This document shows, one piece after another, positions 60,671 to 64,000 of a stretch of DNA of 64,000 nucleotides. Source of the DNA: an uncultured Prevotella sp. GTDB taxonomy: Bacteria > Bacteroidota > Bacteroidia > Bacteroidales > Bacteroidaceae. Each line of letters starts with the position of its first letter. The first letter of the stretch is position 1. The notes beneath the pieces were generated by a model, which was given only the letters and a program-made list of their open reading frames with translations, made no database searches and had not been told where the DNA came from. Position numbers and translations under genes: made by a program. The stretch spans positions 1-64,000 of the forward strand of contig CADCEF010000003.1 in NCBI GenBank assembly GCA_902800365.1. The letters are read 5' to 3'.

Positions 60671-60770
60671 ATGGGTAAGTCCTGTACGGCCAGCTCCCTT
60701 TGAATCCCCCAGGGTGGGAACGCAGCAAGGGTATTAGGTCGTAGCGGCGCGATGCAGATCGCTTACCCAC
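60671..60770 (+). ncRNA. ffs: Signal recognition particle RNA (small bacterial type)
   Basis: About 100 nt. The terminal stem GGGTAAG (60673-60679) / CTTACCC (60762-60768) closes a hairpin whose apex carries the SRP signature GGGAACGCAGCAAGG, the Ffh-binding internal loop, with pairing CCCCCAGGGTGGG nearby. It forms SRP with Ffh and targets nascent membrane proteins to FtsY/Sec. The exact 5' and 3' ends are estimated from pairing. It sits 2 nt before tRNA-Thr and shares its promoter and terminator. Confidence 0.9.
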
Positions 60771-60772
60771 CC

Positions 60773-60846
60773 GCCTCTTTAGCTCAGTTGGCCAGAGCAC
60801 GTGATTTGTAATCTCGGGGTCGTTGGTTCGAATCCGACAAGAGGCT
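60773..60846 (+). tRNA. tRNA-Thr (anticodon TGT)
   Basis: Acceptor GCCTCTT / AAGAGGC, D-arm GCTC..GAGC, T-arm GTTGG-TTCGAAT-CCGAC, discriminator T, no encoded CCA. Anticodon TGT at 60807-60809 reads ACA (Thr). The anticodon stem CGTGA / TCTCG has a T-T mismatch at its middle pair (60802/60814). It lies 2 nt after the SRP RNA, so the two are processed from one transcript. Confidence 0.93.
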
Positions 60847-60847
60847 C

Positions 60848-60880
60848 AAAAAAAGCAGATTTTTCAATCTGCTTTTTTTA
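60848..60880. terminator. Bidirectional terminator after tRNA-Thr
   Basis: Stem AAAAAAAGCAGAT (60848-60860) paired with ATCTGCTTTTTTT, loop of ~6 nt. It gives a U-run in both directions; the convergent gene's stop codon (60878) lies at its edge. Confidence 0.9.
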
Positions 60881-62065
60881 TTTATCAATGATTACGGTAG
60901 GCGTTTCATGATGATGTCCTACTATGTAGAATATCTTATTTGTTCTATAGCGATACAAGCCCGACAGTGTTGTGGCCACAAGCTCGTAGCTCTTACCCAT
61001 CTCCACCTGGTCGAGTGTAAGCAGGTCTCTATAGTCTTTCGCCTCCACAGGTTTAAACTCATAGAACACGCAGTCTGGAATAAGTACCGTCTGCGGATCA
61101 TCAATATTCAGTGGCATTGAGAATGAGCCGATGGCTGAATTGATGCCCGCAAATACGTAATGCACCTCCCTGCCACAGTATGTTCGCAACAGCTCAAAGC
61201 TTGTTGTAATGCAGCACACATCATAAACCAACATGCAGCTCAGGTCAGGCCACAGCTTTGAAACCAGCTGGGTACCTATATGGTGTTCTTCCATTATCTC
61301 ACGTATCTCATCAGCTCTCTCTGCATCATGCTTTACAAAGCTGTTGCCCTGCTCTATCTCGTTGGCAAGTCTGGGCCAGTGTTTCTCTATATAGCGCAAC
61401 AGGTCAATCATCTCGGAGTAATGGTCGCATATGGCAAGCGAAATATTCTTCTCGGCTAATGCACATAGTGCTCGGATATAGATTATATCGTTCTGACCAG
61501 CCGTCTTTGTCACATCGACGGGAATAGCATACACCTGATCGTTGTCAAAATCGCGCTTTATCAGTTGTCGTCCTAATAGGTTACCTACGTACACACCCGA
61601 TGGCAGTTGCTCAATATGGTTGTCAACCAGGTTAAGAGTCATTCCGGCGGTAAGGTATCCTTCATTACCAGCAATATGAAATGCCGCGCAAAAGTTGTAA
61701 TCGTAGAATGCCTGTACTCCCCAACGCGATTGAGGCAGCTTCTTATAGCCTTCATATATAGAGAGGTGTTCGGTAAGATAGGCCGTCAGCACATTGCGTT
61801 CACCATTTGATATGCGCTCTATGTATTTGGGATAGTCATCATAGGTTGACACAGGAACTCGCATTCTGAAATCATTGATACTGTTGATTTGGTCGAAACC
61901 ATGCTCACGCCCGAATGCAGTTTTAGCATTCTCGCGTGCAATCCTCAATACCAAGTCTTCCTGACATCCCATAGGGTCATAGCTGATATCGTCCAGACGG
62001 TTCCTCACTATCTGTCCATCAGTCCATCTTGCTTCGTTAACAATTTTAATTGTCTTCTCGTCCAT
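60878..62065 (-). CDS. GH3 auxin-type acyl-amido synthetase-like protein, ATP loop missing
   Basis: 395 residues, shorter than the ~500-600 of typical GH3/JAR1-type enzymes (ANL superfamily). Recognisable family segments: RENAKTAFGREHGFDQINSINDFRMRVPVSTYDDY at the N-terminus, SGVYVGNLL, ITTSFELLRTYCGREVHYVFAGINSAIGSFSMPL, FYEFKPVE and GLYRYRTNKIFYIVGHHHETP at the end. The phosphate-binding loop expected near residue 95 (T/SSGTTxGxxK) is absent; the spot reads LSIYEGYKKLP. The small C-terminal domain is also missing after the GLYRYR hinge. Likely no adenylating activity. Function unknown. Confidence 0.8.
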   Translation of the reverse strand: MDEKTIKIVNEARWTDGQIVRNRLDDISYDPMGCQEDLVLRIARENAKTAFGREHGFDQINSINDFRMRVPVSTYDDYPKYIERISNGERNVLTAYLTEHLSIYEGYKKLPQSRWGVQAFYDYNFCAAFHIAGNEGYLTAGMTLNLVDNHIEQLPSGVYVGNLLGRQLIKRDFDNDQVYAIPVDVTKTAGQNDIIYIRALCALAEKNISLAICDHYSEMIDLLRYIEKHWPRLANEIEQGNSFVKHDAERADEIREIMEEHHIGTQLVSKLWPDLSCMLVYDVCCITTSFELLRTYCGREVHYVFAGINSAIGSFSMPLNIDDPQTVLIPDCVFYEFKPVEAKDYRDLLTLDQVEMGKSYELVATTLSGLYRYRTNKIFYIVGHHHETPTVIIDK

Positions 62066-62116
62066 ATATTTAGTAGCTAATTAAGGCAAATACTTTAGAT
62101 TGTTATTTTTCTTCGG

Positions 62117-62124
62117 CAAAAATA
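62117..62124 (-). promoter_or_regulatory. Possible -7 element of the GH3-like synthetase gene
   Basis: TATTTTTG on the minus strand, 51 bp before the ATG at 62065. Confidence 0.45.
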
Positions 62125-62144
62125 CACAAAATTATTCACTTGTG

Positions 62145-62190
62145 CAAAAAAAAGTGCACGAATTTAGGGTTTTCTCCCAAAATTCGTGCA
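62145..62190 (-). terminator. Terminator after the GH3 glycosidase
   Basis: 11-bp stem TGCACGAATTT (62155-62165) / AAATTCGTGCA (62180-62190) with an inner GGG/CCC pairing; on the minus strand it is followed by eight consecutive T. Confidence 0.9.
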
Positions 62191-62210
62191 TTTTATTCTA
62201 AAAAAAACCA

Positions 62211-64000
62211 CTACTCGTTGGTTCTATTCCCGTATTTCTCTACGCGTTCATCGTTTATTATTCCTTTCCAGTTCATACCGTAGGCAAAGTCGTAGATGTT
62301 GCCGTCGGCATCCTTATAGCAGCGCATGTCGTGCGGCACGTCTTCCTGCTGTTCCTCCACCGTCTTCATGTCGGCAGGCATCTGCATTGGCAGCAGTGCC
62401 GATGGTTCTGCCTTACCGCTTATGATGTCAAGCAGAGCCTGATGCTGAACCTTGAACGATATCAGTATGGCGTCGGCCGAAGGTTCAATCTCTTTGAGAA
62501 CCACTGGGCGTCCGGTCTCAATTATTACTACTACCGGTTTCTCACCCATCTGTTTTTTGGTGTCTACTACCATCACCATATCGTCGCGATTGTAAGCCTT
62601 CACGGTTTTGCCTCGGAAACTGCGGTTAGTTGTAGTTTCCATCGGGTCGCCACCTGCTATGCTCACTGCACGTGCATCCTTGGCAGTGTAGTCATCATAC
62701 TGCAGACTGAATGGCATATAACCATTGCCACCCTTCTCCACATCTTCGGTACTATATCCGATACCGGTACTTGGTTCTTGAATCAGACAGATGGCAAAGT
62801 CGGCCTGCTCAGGTTCTTCAACCACGTCAAAGTACTTCTTTACCAAATCAAGGTCTATAGGTTCTACAGTTTTCTCTTCTGATATACCTCCCCACAATCC
62901 TGGTATGGCCGGGAAGTGGCGCTTAGGCACAAACACCTTCAGACGTTTATCTACCGGCAGCACCTTGTTATCATGGTTCTTAAGCATCACAACCGATTTC
63001 AACTGTGCATCATATCCCTCCTGCATAAACTGGGGATTTCCAACGAACTCCTTCGATTCAACCGGGTCGAGATAAGGATTCTCAAACAGTCCAACGCGGA
63101 ACACATTCAGCAACAGTCTGCGTGCCGACAGTTCAAAACGTTTGCGCGCACTCTCTTCGCCCTGTTCCTTGCTCCACATTTTGTAAGCCTCAAGCACAGG
63201 ACCAATCTCGTTGTTACCTCCGAACTGGTCAACTCCTGCCTGCAGAATCTTGTAATGACGCTCAGCCTCGTTAAGCTGTTCCACACCCCAAGGCTTACCG
63301 CCTATAGGACTGTCAAGCACTTTAATATCCTTTGTTATTCCCCAGTCGGTACATGCTACACCCTCAAACTTTGCTTCATCGCGCAGCTGTTGCTGTATCA
63401 GCCACTTGCTATAGCTGCCGCCCACGTTCTCGCCCGATGGGTCCTGATTCCACAATATACTATATATAGGCATCACGGCCGAGGCCATCTCTGTACCGCC
63501 CTCAAGCTTGAAGGCCCCCTCTACAAACGAGCGTTTGTGCATCGCCAGGTTGTTTCCGGGATATACGGCATACTTTCCCGATGCGAAGTGAGAGTCACGC
63601 CCGCCCTCCTGTGCACCATAACCATACCAGTGTTTAACCATGGCGTTCACACTCTTCATGCCCCACCCTTTGTCCTCGGGTGTTGTCTGGAATGCATCGC
63701 AGTATGCACGGGCCATATCCGTAGCCAACTGCGGATCCTCGCCGAATGTACCATCGAATCTGAACCAGCGTGGATCGGTAGCTATGTCTACCTGAGGCGA
63801 CAAGGCAGTTGCAATACCCAGGGCACGATACTCCTCAGATGCTATCTCTCCGAAGCGATACATCAGCTGCGGGTCGAAAGTAGCAGCAAGACCTAACGAT
63901 GTTGGCCAGAGTGAAATCTTACCACCAGCACCTGCATTGAACTCAGCCGTTCCCTTTGCCTCATGACGAGGGTCAGAGCTTGTATTGGCAGGAATACCAT
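62211..64000 (-). CDS. Glycoside hydrolase family 3 (beta-glucosidase-like), N-terminus outside window
   Basis: The frame is open from 62211 to the window edge (~596 codons) and continues beyond, so the N-terminus is missing. Visible GH3 features: ISLWPTSLGLAATFDPQLMYRFGEIASEEYRALGI, VKHWYGYGAQEGGRDSH (KH..G substrate loop), the nucleophile Asp in CTDWGITKD, and the C-terminal alpha/beta sandwich with VVMLKNHDNKVLPVD and VVIIETGRPVVL. The C-terminal domain ends NWKGIINDERVEKYG, so an Fn3-like domain is absent or reduced. It cleaves terminal beta-linked glucose or xylose; the location is unknown because the N-terminus is missing. Confidence 0.9.
   Translation of the reverse strand, partial: GIPANTSSDPRHEAKGTAEFNAGAGGKISLWPTSLGLAATFDPQLMYRFGEIASEEYRALGIATALSPQVDIATDPRWFRFDGTFGEDPQLATDMARAYCDAFQTTPEDKGWGMKSVNAMVKHWYGYGAQEGGRDSHFASGKYAVYPGNNLAMHKRSFVEGAFKLEGGTEMASAVMPIYSILWNQDPSGENVGGSYSKWLIQQQLRDEAKFEGVACTDWGITKDIKVLDSPIGGKPWGVEQLNEAERHYKILQAGVDQFGGNNEIGPVLEAYKMWSKEQGEESARKRFELSARRLLLNVFRVGLFENPYLDPVESKEFVGNPQFMQEGYDAQLKSVVMLKNHDNKVLPVDKRLKVFVPKRHFPAIPGLWGGISEEKTVEPIDLDLVKKYFDVVEEPEQADFAICLIQEPSTGIGYSTEDVEKGGNGYMPFSLQYDDYTAKDARAVSIAGGDPMETTTNRSFRGKTVKAYNRDDMVMVVDTKKQMGEKPVVVIIETGRPVVLKEIEPSADAILISFKVQHQALLDIISGKAEPSALLPMQMPADMKTVEEQQEDVPHDMRCYKDADGNIYDFAYGMNWKGIINDERVEKYGNRTNE

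Noticed and set aside
1..64000. Mobile elements, CRISPR arrays, prophage or restriction-modification loci
   Set aside because: No transposase, integrase, phage, Cas or methyltransferase-restriction genes were found, and the only repeats are the short 7- or 8-bp-period arrays and local promoter repeats described.

Overview
The window reads as chromosomal core and polysaccharide-utilising DNA from a member of Bacteroidota, most likely Prevotellaceae. Three things point there. Many genes are preceded by the Bacteroidota sigma-ABfr -7 element TAnnTTTG, usually without a Shine-Dalgarno sequence. Several families are restricted to or enriched in the phylum (DUF4199, DUF4369, DUF6048, DUF6452, LptE-like and SecG-linked TPR proteins). 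Many secreted proteins are lipoproteins or start with MKK signal peptides ending in AQ. I see no insertion sequence, integrase, prophage or CRISPR array.

Layout. 1-594: a lipoprotein cut by the window edge. 802-2916: an aldose epimerase-like enzyme converging on an SH3-domain exported protein. 3010-9136 (minus): rlmN, pdxA, a flippase-like membrane protein, a sigma-54 activator, lptE, a TPR protein and secG. 9238-14193 (plus): a 1224-residue fusion of glycosyltransferase, HIT/GalT-like and SpoIID domains, followed by an AmpG-like permease; this looks like cell-wall turnover. 14206-19981 (minus): serine acetyltransferase, a histidine kinase, Hsp20 and mfd. 20078-22778 (plus): a DPM1-like glycosyltransferase, a PlsC acyltransferase and a metallophosphoesterase. 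22775-26495 (minus): a stand-alone MetH reactivation domain, dihydroorotase, a DUF4369 lipoprotein, a small membrane protein and FtsB/DivIC. 26599-28401: dnaX.

28436-34306 is a pentose module: a TPR histidine kinase, a XylE-like symporter and a single-domain response regulator on the minus strand, divergent from a GH51 arabinofuranosidase. 34538-37737 holds a cobalamin riboswitch, a candidate 29-codon membrane microprotein, and two tandem branch-2 histidine phosphatases, the first lacking its catalytic motif. 37831-45876 (minus) is a porin / imelysin / di-haem oxidoreductase / small membrane protein / RidA / cyclophilin run, followed by a pectate lyase. A hemerythrin-LuxR fusion regulator (46066-47028) is divergent from it. 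47045-49727 (minus): a TPR protein, ribH and a histidine kinase lacking its phosphoacceptor histidine. 49867-51250: recF and a DciA/DUF721 gene. 51247-55996 (minus): M3 peptidase, dCMP deaminase, S41 protease and 5-formyl-THF cyclo-ligase. 56167-60499 (minus): a six-gene operon from DUF4199 to a Crp-family regulator. 60671-60846: SRP RNA and tRNA-Thr. 60878-62065: a GH3 (auxin-type) acyl-amido-synthetase-like protein without its ATP loop. 62211-64000: a GH3 glycosidase running off the edge.

The most unexpected structure is a family of short degenerate tandem arrays with a strict 7-bp period (one with 8 bp). They lie both inside coding sequences, in frame, and just upstream of promoters; the unit sequence differs at every locus but the period does not. 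The second point of interest is the riboswitch, microprotein and pseudophosphatase region. All functional calls are from reading motifs and family resemblance; no database search was run.
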